Under the pieces are notes generated by a model. The model had not been told where the DNA came from and ran no database searches. It was given only the letters and a program-made list of their open reading frames with translations. From assembly GCA_964346275.1 (NCBI GenBank), contig CAYFUR010000060.1:1-21373 (forward strand): a DNA stretch of 21,373 nucleotides. Reading direction: 5' to 3'. This DNA is from CAYFUR01 sp964346275 (GTDB taxonomy: Bacteria; Sumerlaeota; Sumerlaeia; SLMS01). Below are positions 1-7,895 of the stretch, piece by piece (the stretch's first letter is position 1; each line of letters starts with the position of its first letter). The translations under genes and the position numbers were made by a program.

Positions 1-1155
1 CATTTCGGCGGCGTGTTGGCTGAATTCCCTTGCCCGCCCAAAGAGGGTTGGCGCGACGGCAAGAAGCGAAGCCACCACCGCCACGCGCCAGATCCACGCC
101 CCCCCGCTTTTCCTGAGCCAAATCACAAACGCCCAGGCCCCGATCACCCACAAGACAATCAGCACGGGAAGAAAGGCCGCAAAGTAGCGCGCGCTGTTCA
201 AAAACGGATTCACGGAAAACAGGCTGACGATAAGCGGAAGCAGAAAAACCGCCGCGTCAAGACGCCGCCGCCGCGCCAGCCAGATGAGCCCCGCAGACGC
301 CGCCAGCAGAAACACCGGCGGAAGGCCCAGTTCCGCCGTGGCTTTCAGCCGCAGCAACTCGTCCGCCTGGGCCAGTGCCCGCCCTGCCATCACCGCCTCG
401 GATTGATAAGGATGAGCCGTGATGAGCTTGGAACTCGCCGTCGACGTGCCGATTGCGCCCGTTTGAATAAAGCACACCAGAATGTAAAGACAGACGGGAA
501 TGAGCGAAATCAGAAACGCTGCCCGGTATTCCTGCAATCGCCACCGTGGCCAGAGGGACACAACGAGAAGCGTTGCCGGAATAAGCGCCGCCTCCGGCCG
601 GGCGAGCGTCGCCCAGGCCAGGAGGCCAGAAACAAGGCCCATCCGCCCGCGCGTTGCCTTTCGAGGGCTTGCCAGCGCCGCCAGCGCCAGGGCCAGCGCC
701 GCCGCAAACATCCCCGTTTCCATTCCGTTCATGACGCCATAGGTCAAGACGCCGCTGAGCGCGGTCAGCGATCCAGCCAGCAATGCCGGGGCGCGATGCC
801 TCGCCAGGCGGAGCGTGGCCGTATAGACACCCGCCGCTGCGAGAAACTTCCAGAGAAAGGAAAGCACGGCGGTTAATCCAGCCAGCGCCCGCATTTCCAT
901 GAGGGCAGCAAAGGGAGCAAGGAGCAGCGGATAAAGCGGGCTTGTCGCCCCGGTGGAAAACCCCGCGCCGGGCTGATAAGAGAACGGATCGCCGCCCGCC
1001 GCCCGCGCCGCGTATTGGAAATAGATATATGCATCGTCCAGCGGAACGAACCAGCGCCGCGCCACGTCGAAGGTAAGCACGAGAAACAGGCCATTGGAGG
1101 CCAGCACGAGCGCCAGCAGGGCCAGGATGTCTTTTCGGCGGGTTCCGCGTGCCAA
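1..1155 (-). CDS. GT-C type membrane glycosyltransferase (ArnT/PMT-like), 3' partial
   Basis: The minus-strand frame is open for 385 codons from 1155 to the left edge, so the C-terminus is missing. The protein is strongly hydrophobic with many predicted membrane segments, the first at about residues 9-29. Just after it comes an acidic DDAYIYFQYA motif (residues 40-49), followed by a GxGFSTGATSPLYPLLLA-like stretch. This pattern is typical of GT-C membrane glycosyltransferases that use polyprenyl-phosphate sugars, where the Asp pair lies in the first periplasmic loop. The start is inferred to be TTG at 1155: an in-frame stop lies about 35 bases upstream, no ATG intervenes, and AGGAAGAG sits 5-6 bases before the TTG. 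The gene follows gspE but is separated from it by a strong terminator, so it probably has its own promoter or depends on readthrough. The substrate cannot be told; lipid A, glycan or protein glycosylation are all possible. Confidence 0.8.
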   Translation of the reverse strand, partial: MARGTRRKDILALLALVLASNGLFLVLTFDVARRWFVPLDDAYIYFQYAARAAGGDPFSYQPGAGFSTGATSPLYPLLLAPFAALMEMRALAGLTAVLSFLWKFLAAAGVYTATLRLARHRAPALLAGSLTALSGVLTYGVMNGMETGMFAAALALALAALASPRKATRGRMGLVSGLLAWATLARPEAALIPATLLVVSLWPRWRLQEYRAAFLISLIPVCLYILVCFIQTGAIGTSTASSKLITAHPYQSEAVMAGRALAQADELLRLKATAELGLPPVFLLAASAGLIWLARRRRLDAAVFLLPLIVSLFSVNPFLNSARYFAAFLPVLIVLWVIGAWAFVIWLRKSGGAWIWRVAVVASLLAVAPTLFGRAREFSQHAAEM

Positions 1156-1217
1156 AGGCTCTTCCTGAAAACGGCTTGGATGCCCTCAACGTTTCGAGCG
1201 GGGATTTCAGCGGCAAG

Positions 1218-1254
1218 CGAAATAAAGAACCGGGCGGGGTGGTCCCGCCCGGTT
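1218..1254 (-). terminator. Intrinsic terminator of the gspE gene
   Basis: A perfect 11-bp inverted repeat (1228-1238 with 1244-1254) encloses a 5-base loop. Read on the minus strand it is followed by CTTTATTTC. It begins 22 bases after the gspE stop codon, which fits rho-independent termination of that transcript. Confidence 0.85.
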
Positions 1255-1276
1255 TGCAAGCCAGAAGTGGCCTGAA

Positions 1277-3280
1277 TCACTCGATCTGGGGAGGTGGCTG
1301 GTTCCCGTCGTCCACGTTGATGACGGGTTCTTCTTCGCCCTCTTCGGGGCCGAGTTCGCCGTATGTATCTTCCATGACACGGGTTTTCTGCGCTTCGGTA
1401 ATCTTGTGGAGCGACCGGCGCACGGATTCCATCTCGGCCTTGATCGTTTCTTCCGTTTCGGGAATGGTCTGGCGGCTCACTTCTTCGAATGTCGTGATGC
1501 CCAGACAGATCTTCAGCCAGCCGTCCTGGCGCATGGTCACCATGCCTTCATGAACGGCCATCGCGTGGATATCATCGGTGGTGGCCTGCTGCAGGATCAA
1601 CTCGCGGATCGCCTCCGTTGCTTCCATCATTTCAAAGATGCCCGCGCGGCCCTTGTATCCGGTAAAGTTGCAATCATCGCAGCCGCGGCCGTGGAAGAAA
1701 TCGACGTCTTCCACTTCTTCGCGAGAGACACCGTATTCTTCCAGCTCTTCATCCGTTGGGATATACGGCGTCTTGCATGTCGGACAAATCGTGCGGATCA
1801 GGCGCTGGCCGACAATAGCCTCCAGCGTCGAGGTCAGAAGGAAAGGCTCCACGCCCATGTCGATCAGTCGCGTCACTGTGGCGGCGGCGGAGTTCGTGTG
1901 CAGCGTGCTCAGCACCAGGTGGCCGGTCAGCGCTGCCTGAATGGAAATCTGCGCCGTTTCCATGTCGCGGATCTCGCCCACGAGAATCGTGTCGGGATCC
2001 TGGCGCAGGATACTGCGCAGGCAAGCGGCGAAGGTCAGGCCCACTTTCGAATTGATGTTCACCTGCACGATGCCGGGCAGCTCGTATTCCACCGGGTCTT
2101 CCGTGGTGATGAACTTGTTTCCCGGGTCATAAACTTCGCGGAGCGTCGCATAGAGCGTCGTTGTCTTGCCCGAGCCGGTTGGCCCCGTCACCAGCACCAG
2201 GCCGTTGGGTTTCTGGGAGCGCCGGAGAAACTTTTCGAGCACTTCCTTCTGCATACCAAGCTGGCTGATGCCGATCATCATCGTCGATTTATCGAGAACA
2301 CGCATTACGATGCTCTCGCCGTGAACCGTCGGTACGCAGGCAAGTCGAAGATCGATCTCGCGGCCTTCGATGTTCAGCCGGATGCGGCCGTCCTGGGGGC
2401 GGCGGGATTCAGAGATGTTCAGTCCCCCCATCACCTTCAGGCGGGAGATCAGGCCGAGCTGGAGCGATTTCGGCGGGGAAGGAATTTCCCGCAGCACGCC
2501 GTCAACGCGGTAACGCACGCGGACCATGCCGGCGAAGGGCTCGATGTGAAGGTCAGAGGCGCGGTCTTTCACGGCCTGGATCAGCAACAGGTTGACCAGC
2601 TTGATCACCGGCGGTTCATTCGCCAGTCCCTCCAGATCGATTTCCACCTCGCCCTGGCGGTTCAGGCTGTCGTCTTTACCGCCCTCTTCCGCGTTCAGCG
2701 TTTCCAGGATCGAATCCAGATCCTCGTCGCCCACGCCGTAGTAATTATCGATGGCGTCGACGATATCGTCCTCGTTGGCGACAATCGGCTCCACATCATG
2801 CTCGGGGAGCATCAGCCGCAAATCGTCGACGATGGTGATGTCGAGCGGGTCGGCAATGGCGATCACCAGGATCGGATTGCCGCCACTTGGGTTCTCTTTT
2901 TCATCGACGGGGAAGATGCGCCGCTCGCGCGCGGTCACCGACGGGATGTACGACGTCAGCCGGTCCATCTTCTCCTCGTTTTTGAAGTCGTATTCACGAA
3001 GGTCCTTGTACTCCAGGCCCGACTTTTCCGCCAGGCCCTTGAGAACGTCGCCCACCGAGGGCATAGCGCCGGGGCCAAGTTCAAAATCTTCTTCCGCCAT
3101 CTCCGGCGTGTAGGCCGAGCTGCTTGCTTCGCTCAGCCGGCTTGCTTCTTCACCGGACTTCTTCAACCGGTCTTTCAGCCCGCGCTTCTTCTTGCTGATC
3201 TCATCCACGGAAACGCCGCCTTCAACTTTCAGCAGCATTTCCATTTCTTTTCGGGCTGTTTTGTAGGGATCGTTGGACAT
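1277..3280 (-). CDS. GspE/PilB-family secretion or type IV pilus assembly ATPase
   Basis: This 667-aa protein is a cytoplasmic hexameric ATPase of the type II secretion / type IV pilus extension family. Residues about 75-185 resemble the MshEN/T2SSE N-terminal domain. The core carries Walker A GPTGSGKT (366-373), the Asp box TEDPVEYELPG (393-403), a Walker B region ending DTILVGEIRD (430-439) and the His box TGHLVLSTLHTN (452-463). A tetracysteine zinc motif is present (C499, C502, C534, C537), as in GspE and PilB but not in retraction ATPase PilT. About 65 acidic, proline-rich residues extend past the usual C-terminal end. The ATG at 3280 has AGGGGG 7 bases upstream. No pilin, GspF/PilC or secretin gene is adjacent, so GspE and PilB cannot be separated here. 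It is transcribed divergently from the GH172 gene. Confidence 0.93.
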   Translation of the reverse strand: MSNDPYKTARKEMEMLLKVEGGVSVDEISKKKRGLKDRLKKSGEEASRLSEASSSAYTPEMAEEDFELGPGAMPSVGDVLKGLAEKSGLEYKDLREYDFKNEEKMDRLTSYIPSVTARERRIFPVDEKENPSGGNPILVIAIADPLDITIVDDLRLMLPEHDVEPIVANEDDIVDAIDNYYGVGDEDLDSILETLNAEEGGKDDSLNRQGEVEIDLEGLANEPPVIKLVNLLLIQAVKDRASDLHIEPFAGMVRVRYRVDGVLREIPSPPKSLQLGLISRLKVMGGLNISESRRPQDGRIRLNIEGREIDLRLACVPTVHGESIVMRVLDKSTMMIGISQLGMQKEVLEKFLRRSQKPNGLVLVTGPTGSGKTTTLYATLREVYDPGNKFITTEDPVEYELPGIVQVNINSKVGLTFAACLRSILRQDPDTILVGEIRDMETAQISIQAALTGHLVLSTLHTNSAAATVTRLIDMGVEPFLLTSTLEAIVGQRLIRTICPTCKTPYIPTDEELEEYGVSREEVEDVDFFHGRGCDDCNFTGYKGRAGIFEMMEATEAIRELILQQATTDDIHAMAVHEGMVTMRQDGWLKICLGITTFEEVSRQTIPETEETIKAEMESVRRSLHKITEAQKTRVMEDTYGELGPEEGEEEPVINVDDGNQPPPQIE

Positions 3281-3496
3281 GCTCTGGCCCCCTGGGAGCG
3301 TAATCTATCGAGAAAAGTCTGGCTCTCGCCCCGTCCTTTGTCAGTGATTTTTTTGACCGCCTGGAGGCCGGGGGGCAAAAATTTGACGCGCCGCCCCGAA
3401 GCAGGCCTTTTCTCTCACTCTCCTGAGCGGGAAAGCCGTTGTCCGAATGGGAAGAAAAAGCGATTGTTTTCAGACTTCTTGATGGAGAAATGGCCC

Positions 3497-5104
3497 ATGT
3501 GCCGGCTGCTGCCCGCCTTCCTGATGCTCTTGTCGATTTTCAACTTCGCCTTGCCGGTGAAACTCCCGGCGAGCGACTTCGGCCTCGATCTCCCCGCGCC
3601 CCGCCAGTCCGGACGCCTCAGCGCCCAGGAATGGCTTCCCGCCGGGGAAACGGTGGAACTCGGCGGGATCCCGGGGCCCGGCGCCATCCGCCATTTCTGG
3701 ATGACGTTTAATCGCGCTCCAGAGACGACCTCCACGGGCCTTGATCTCATCCTTCGCGTTTACACCGATCGCCGCGAGGCCCCCGACGTCGAAATCCCCG
3801 TCTCCGCCTTCTTTGCTCAATTTCATGGCCGGGAACCCGCCCGCATCCAATCACCCTACCTGCGTGTCACCGCCCAGGGGGGCTTCAACTCCTATTTCCC
3901 CATGCCTTTTGGCGAGGAAATCCGCCTCACGCTGGAAAACCAGGCCGGGCGCGACCTCGATGTCTATTTCCAGGCGGACTATCATCTCTTTGGAGAAGAC
4001 TTCTCTGAACGACGCCGCTTTCGCACCCAGTATCGCCGAGCCAATCCCGCCCGGCGTTATGGCCGGCCCTATTTCATCGGAGCGGGCCAAGGGCCCGGGA
4101 TCCTCGCGGGGGTGGCCCTTGGCATGACCGTTTCCGACCGCACCGATGCCTGGTACCATGGCGGGGGAGATTTGATTCTTCTCGACGGAAAGGGGTCGGC
4201 TCCCTCGGTTCTTCATGGAATCGGAGGGGAAGACCTATTCGGCACGGCCTTCGGCATGGAGCCTTTCTCCAATGGCCCGGTCGGTTCGCCCTATTACATT
4301 GTCAGCGAGAATGCTCCCGATTTCATTCATTACCGGGGAAGAACCGCCGGCCAAGTCACGCAAGAATCAACAAAAGCTGGGAATCCCTATCTCATTTTTT
4401 CCGCCTACCGCTTTTTCGATCCGGAAACGATCCTCTTCCAGGATTCGTTTTGGATGGGACTGGGAACCTTTGCCAATTCTGTGACGAGCGTTTTGTACGC
4501 TTACCAGGAAGCGGAACCCGCAACCGGGCCGCTTCCACTCAGGGAAGCCCGGCGCATGGACGCCGAGGTCTCGCCGGACGTTCATTCAAGCGAAACCACC
4601 TGGGAAATCTGCGGGCCTTTTCCAGCGGGGACGCGATTAGAATTTGTACAAAAACGGTTTCCAGAGGAGAAGATCGATTTCAAACACACCGAGCCGGCAA
4701 ACTTTGGCGTCTATCAAACCGCTGTGGACGAAGGCCTCCCCCAAATGAAAACCCGGTGGATCCAGGGCGTTCCGGAAATCGGAGGATTCGTTCATCTCTC
4801 CCCGTACTTTCATCCGCGCCTGCCCACGAATTTCGCCCAGCCGAAAGAAACCGCCGCGTATGCGCTCCGCACAATCGAAGCGGACGCTGCGGAAACCGCC
4901 AGACTGCGCCTCACCCACGACGATTGGCTCCGCATCTGGCTGAACGGAGATCTGGTGTACGACGGCGAGAAGAAGAGTGGTTTTCAGACCGCCGAAGTCG
5001 TGGTCGAGCTGAAAGAGGGAGAGAATCAGATTCTCGTGAAAGCCGCCAATCTCGAGAATATCAACAATCGCGCCTGGCTCTTTGCTCTCTCGCTGGCGGA
5101 ATAA
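3497..5104 (+). CDS. Secreted GH172 (DUF2961) protein with C-terminal beta domain
   Basis: This 535-aa exported protein has a hydrophobic signal segment at residues 3-20. Residues about 45-260 match the DUF2961/GH172 fold (difructose-anhydride and alpha-fructofuranosidase/arabinofuranosidase family): GPGAIRHFWMT (60-70), GGFNSYFPMPF (128-138), ITLENQ-like LTLENQ (144-149) and GIGGEDLFG (241-249). The Glu of the last motif (E245) corresponds to the family acid/base. The upstream GEGD motif that normally carries the nucleophile reads HGGGD (221-225), with Gly at the expected Glu. Residues about 365-535 form a separate domain beginning WEICGPF and ending in a lectin- or PA14-like strand pattern (HDDWLRIWLNGDLVYDG). 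The start at 3497 is chosen because GGAGAAA lies 6 bases upstream; the in-frame ATG at 3482 lacks a ribosome site. The substrate is unknown, and it may bind rather than cleave sugar. Confidence 0.85.
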   Translation: MCRLLPAFLMLLSIFNFALPVKLPASDFGLDLPAPRQSGRLSAQEWLPAGETVELGGIPGPGAIRHFWMTFNRAPETTSTGLDLILRVYTDRREAPDVEIPVSAFFAQFHGREPARIQSPYLRVTAQGGFNSYFPMPFGEEIRLTLENQAGRDLDVYFQADYHLFGEDFSERRRFRTQYRRANPARRYGRPYFIGAGQGPGILAGVALGMTVSDRTDAWYHGGGDLILLDGKGSAPSVLHGIGGEDLFGTAFGMEPFSNGPVGSPYYIVSENAPDFIHYRGRTAGQVTQESTKAGNPYLIFSAYRFFDPETILFQDSFWMGLGTFANSVTSVLYAYQEAEPATGPLPLREARRMDAEVSPDVHSSETTWEICGPFPAGTRLEFVQKRFPEEKIDFKHTEPANFGVYQTAVDEGLPQMKTRWIQGVPEIGGFVHLSPYFHPRLPTNFAQPKETAAYALRTIEADAAETARLRLTHDDWLRIWLNGDLVYDGEKKSGFQTAEVVVELKEGENQILVKAANLENINNRAWLFALSLAE

Positions 5105-5145
5105 GAAACATCTGACGATCTGCCGTATTCCGGGATAGACTCTTA

Positions 5146-5169
5146 TGGGGAAACTGGGTGTTTTCCCCA
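5146..5169 (+). terminator. Stem-loop after the GH172 gene, possible weak terminator
   Basis: An 8-bp perfect stem (TGGGGAAA with TTTCCCCA) encloses an 8-base loop 41 bases after the GH172 stop. No clear T-run follows, so intrinsic termination is uncertain. It may instead stabilise the mRNA end. Confidence 0.3.
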
Positions 5170-5264
5170 GGTTCTTCAGAGGTTTCGCTGCAATTCAGTG
5201 ACAATTTGTGAAAAAAAATGAATTGTTCTTGCATCGGTCCCGATCCTGGGTAGTAATAGAATCT

Positions 5265-5278
5265 TCCCACACGTGGGA
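5265..5278. promoter_or_regulatory. Palindrome in the phoU leader
   Basis: TCCCAC and GTGGGA are inverted around 2 bases, giving a CACGTG core. The palindrome ends 42 bases before the phoU start. An AT-rich stretch with TAATAG lies just upstream, so it could be an operator or the start of the leader. No regulator can be named. Confidence 0.25.
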
Positions 5279-5320
5279 CAAAGCGTTTCGCGCGATTGCA
5301 TAGAAGAAGGGTGCAGAACA

Positions 5321-6001
5321 ATGCCAGTCAGCACACAGTTTCAAAGCCACGTCGATGAACTGCAGACATCGCTCTTCCAAATGGGTGAGGTCGCGGGAAA
5401 GTTGCTTGGCGAAGCGGTCGCTTCCTTCGTCACGAAGGACGCGGTGCTGGCTCGTGAAGTCATCCAGCGCGACGAGCACCTCGATCTTCTCGAGGACGAG
5501 CACGAAGAGCATGCGATCCAGACCATCGCGCTGAACCAGCCGGTCGCGCGCGACCTGCGGATGCTCGTCGCTTTTCTACGCATCAACACCACCATCGAGC
5601 GGGCCGGCGATCTCGCCGTGAACATTGCCCACTCGACACTGCGCATTTGCGACAAGCCCGCCATGCGTCCCTACGTGGACATTCCTCGTGAATACGAGCT
5701 TGTGCGTAATATGTGGGATGATGCGATTCGCTCATTCGTGGACATCGACGCAGCCCTGGCGGGCGAGTTGCGCAGCCGCGATGACAAGGTCGACCGCCTG
5801 AACCAGGAAACGATCACCCAGATCATCGAGATCGGCCGGGACACGCCGGAGTTTATCTACCAGGCCACAAACGCCATTGGGGTCAGCAAGGCCCTGGAGC
5901 GCATTGCCGATTTGGCCGTGGATATTGCCGACGAGGTTGTCTTCGTGCGCCGCGGTGAACTGATGCGCCACGCCAAGGCGCCCCAAAGCAACACCGCCTG
6001 A
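5321..6001 (+). CDS. phoU: Phosphate-specific transport regulator PhoU
   Basis: This 226-aa all-alpha protein is PhoU, the cytoplasmic adaptor that damps PstSCAB phosphate import and PhoR/PhoB signalling. It has the two-fold three-helix architecture. Each half carries the conserved metal-binding ExxxD motif: E93-R-A-G-D97 in RINTTIERAGDLAVNI and E193-R-I-A-D197 in ALERIADLAVDIAD. The length is normal for the family. The ATG at 5321 follows GAAGAAGG by about 10 bases; an in-frame GTG start 48 bases upstream would add residues unlike PhoU and is disfavoured. No pst or phoBR genes lie within the window, so it is an orphan here. It converges on the lipoprotein gene, with only 14 bases between the two stop codons and no clear terminator between them. 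Confidence 0.92.
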   Translation: MPVSTQFQSHVDELQTSLFQMGEVAGKLLGEAVASFVTKDAVLAREVIQRDEHLDLLEDEHEEHAIQTIALNQPVARDLRMLVAFLRINTTIERAGDLAVNIAHSTLRICDKPAMRPYVDIPREYELVRNMWDDAIRSFVDIDAALAGELRSRDDKVDRLNQETITQIIEIGRDTPEFIYQATNAIGVSKALERIADLAVDIADEVVFVRRGELMRHAKAPQSNTA

Positions 6002-6015
6002 CCCTCGGCGAGGCG

Positions 6016-6381
6016 TTATTCCGCCGCTTCCGCCCAGGGGACAGGCTGGAACAGTGTGAAGGCCTCCGCCCGGGGAACGCGGCTCACCTTGCTCACCTCG
6101 CCATCTTCGCAGGCGATCACCAGGTCATAACCATCGTATAATCCCACGAGGACAATATACTTGTTATCGCGGACCTTATACGTATAGACGCGCTTGCCGT
6201 TCTCCAGATCCATGGCAAACGCCGGCGTGCCATACTTCTCCAGCATGGCTTGCTCTGCCATTCCCGGTTCCGGCGGGTTGAAGAATGCGCTCGAATTGTC
6301 GTAGATCCCCACACAGCCGGACAGAGCCCCCGCCAGCACGAGCCCAGCGGCAGCCCGAAGGAAAAAGGACAGTGTCCTCAT
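6016..6381 (-). CDS. Small BamE/SmpA-like outer-membrane lipoprotein
   Basis: This 121-aa precursor has an Arg-containing N-terminus, a hydrophobic core and the lipobox LSGC with the lipidated Cys at 23. The mature part of about 99 residues has a YGTP segment near residue 50, then alternating strands (ENGKRVYTYKV, KYIVLVGLYDG, LVIACEDGEVSKVSRV). This resembles the SmpA/OmlA/BamE fold, although similarity is by pattern only. AAAGGGGAC lies about 5 bases before the ATG. It begins 44 bases after the E2 stop on the same strand, so it is probably cotranscribed with the dehydrogenase genes. No functional link to them is evident. Its exact role is unknown; a BAM-accessory role is one possibility. 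Confidence 0.72.
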   Translation of the reverse strand: MRTLSFFLRAAAGLVLAGALSGCVGIYDNSSAFFNPPEPGMAEQAMLEKYGTPAFAMDLENGKRVYTYKVRDNKYIVLVGLYDGYDLVIACEDGEVSKVSRVPRAEAFTLFQPVPWAEAAE

Positions 6382-6425
6382 AGCAAGTCCCCTTTGAAAA
6401 GTTGTCTTGAAAGCGTCTCACCTGT

Positions 6426-7871
6426 CTATAAGGGCAGGCCAAACTCCGCCCTCTCGAGGTGTTCTTTCACATGAACCATGAACTTGTCCGCTTCCCACCC
6501 GTCGATGAGACGATGGTCAATGCCAAGGGTAAGCATGGCTCGCTGGCGGACCGCGATGCAGTCTTCCCCGTCCGGGCCTGTCACCACCGCGGGCACTTTC
6601 TGGATCGCGCCAAAGTGGAGGATGCCGCCCTGGGGGCGATTCACGATCGGAATGCCCAGAGTCGCGCCAAGCTGGCCCGGGCTGGTGATTGTAAACGTCG
6701 CGCCTTCCATGTCTTTTGGCTGCAACTGGCCATCCCGTGCCTTCTGGGCGATCTGGATCACGGCCCGTGCGATTCCCGCCAGGCTCATCGTTTCCACGCA
6801 CTTGATCACCGGCACCACGAGTCCATTCCTGATCGCCACCGCGATGCCGATATTCACGTTGCGATGCAGGATAATCCGGTCGCCGCCCCATGAGGCATTG
6901 ATATACGGGCACGCCATCAGAGCATCCGCAACCGCCCGGATAAGGAAAACAATTGGCGTCAGGCGCGCGTTGAATTGCGCCTCGAAGGTTGTTTTGTAAC
7001 GAAGGCGCAGACGCTCGAGCTGAGTGAAATCCACCTCGTGAACCGTGTAAGCCTGAGGTATATTGGTGACGCTGCGAATCATCTGGTCGGCGATCTGCCG
7101 CCGCATGATCGGCACGGTGACTTCTTCCGGAGGAAGAAGCGTGGATTCATCGCCGGGCCCGGAGACGGTGTCGAACTTCATCGCTCCGTCAAAGCGTTTC
7201 TGGCGGGGCCTTGGCCGCGCGGGCTGGGCCGCGGCCGATTGCCCCATGGAATCTTTCTGTTCGGAGAGATAGCGTTCCAGGTCGCGCTTGGTGATGCGCC
7301 CATGGCGGCCCGTGCCCTCGACCTGCTCCAGATCGATCTTCAACTCCTTCGCCATGTTCCGCACCAGCGGCGAACTGCGCCGCTTCATCAGGTGCTCGCG
7401 TTCGCGCTCCCGGTCCGCTTCCGTCTGTTCTTCCTGCTCCGTTGCCGGGGCGGCATCGTCTTTCTTGCGCGGTTCGACCGGTTCGGCCTTGGGCGTCCCG
7501 CTTTTCCTTTCCGGAGCGGCCTCCGGCTCTTTTGTCTCTTCGCTGTGCTGGCGGGGCTCCGGAGCCTCGCGGACGGCATTCTCGCTGCCGTTCGGTTCGT
7601 AATGAAAGTTGGAAAGATCCGTCCCCGGCGGAGCCATCACGGCAATCAGCGTATCCACCGGCACCGTCTCGCCTTCCTGGTGGAGAATCTTCGCCAGGAC
7701 GCCGGACTGGGGAGCGGGGAGATCCACCTCCACCTTGGCTGTCGAGATGTCGAGCAAGGCTTCGCCCTCCTCGACCTCATCTCCTTCTTTCTTGTGCCAG
7801 ACGGAGATCGTGGCCTCGGTGATCGCTTCCCCCATTTGGGGCATCACCACTTCGATATTTTCCTGCGCCAT
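6426..7871 (-). CDS. 2-oxoacid dehydrogenase E2, dihydrolipoamide acyltransferase
   Basis: This 481-aa cytoplasmic enzyme transfers the acyl group made by E1 to CoA through a swinging lipoyl arm. Residues 1-80 form a single lipoyl domain; the lipoylated Lys is K46 in DISTAKVEVD. A charged Pro/Glu/Ala-rich linker (about 85-160) leads to the peripheral-subunit-binding domain (about 166-202, SSPLVRNMAKELKIDLEQV). The catalytic acyltransferase domain spans about 248-481. Its active-site motif is DHRLIDG, with H453 and D457 matching the HxxxD pair. It begins 24 bases after the E1 stop, with AGGA 9 bases before the ATG, and clearly forms an operon with E1. Pyruvate and branched-chain 2-oxoacid specificity cannot be told apart by eye. 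No E3 gene is in the window. Confidence 0.93.
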   Translation of the reverse strand: MAQENIEVVMPQMGEAITEATISVWHKKEGDEVEEGEALLDISTAKVEVDLPAPQSGVLAKILHQEGETVPVDTLIAVMAPPGTDLSNFHYEPNGSENAVREAPEPRQHSEETKEPEAAPERKSGTPKAEPVEPRKKDDAAPATEQEEQTEADREREREHLMKRRSSPLVRNMAKELKIDLEQVEGTGRHGRITKRDLERYLSEQKDSMGQSAAAQPARPRPRQKRFDGAMKFDTVSGPGDESTLLPPEEVTVPIMRRQIADQMIRSVTNIPQAYTVHEVDFTQLERLRLRYKTTFEAQFNARLTPIVFLIRAVADALMACPYINASWGGDRIILHRNVNIGIAVAIRNGLVVPVIKCVETMSLAGIARAVIQIAQKARDGQLQPKDMEGATFTITSPGQLGATLGIPIVNRPQGGILHFGAIQKVPAVVTGPDGEDCIAVRQRAMLTLGIDHRLIDGWEADKFMVHVKEHLERAEFGLPL

Positions 7872-7895
7872 GAATCGCTGAATCCTGATTGAGGA

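Noticed and set aside
257..1216. Minus-strand 319-codon frame in the first kilobase
   Set aside because: The composition is Gly/Arg/Ala-rich with no hydrophobic periodicity. The alternative frame from 1155 gives a coherent membrane glycosyltransferase.
1406..3481. Plus-strand frame open for almost 700 codons across gspE, continuous with the GH172 frame
   Set aside because: It is antisense to a clear GspE/PilB gene. The translation is rich in His, Arg, Gln and Ala with no domain motif, as expected for a mirror frame in GC-rich codons. The GH172 gene starts only at 3497.
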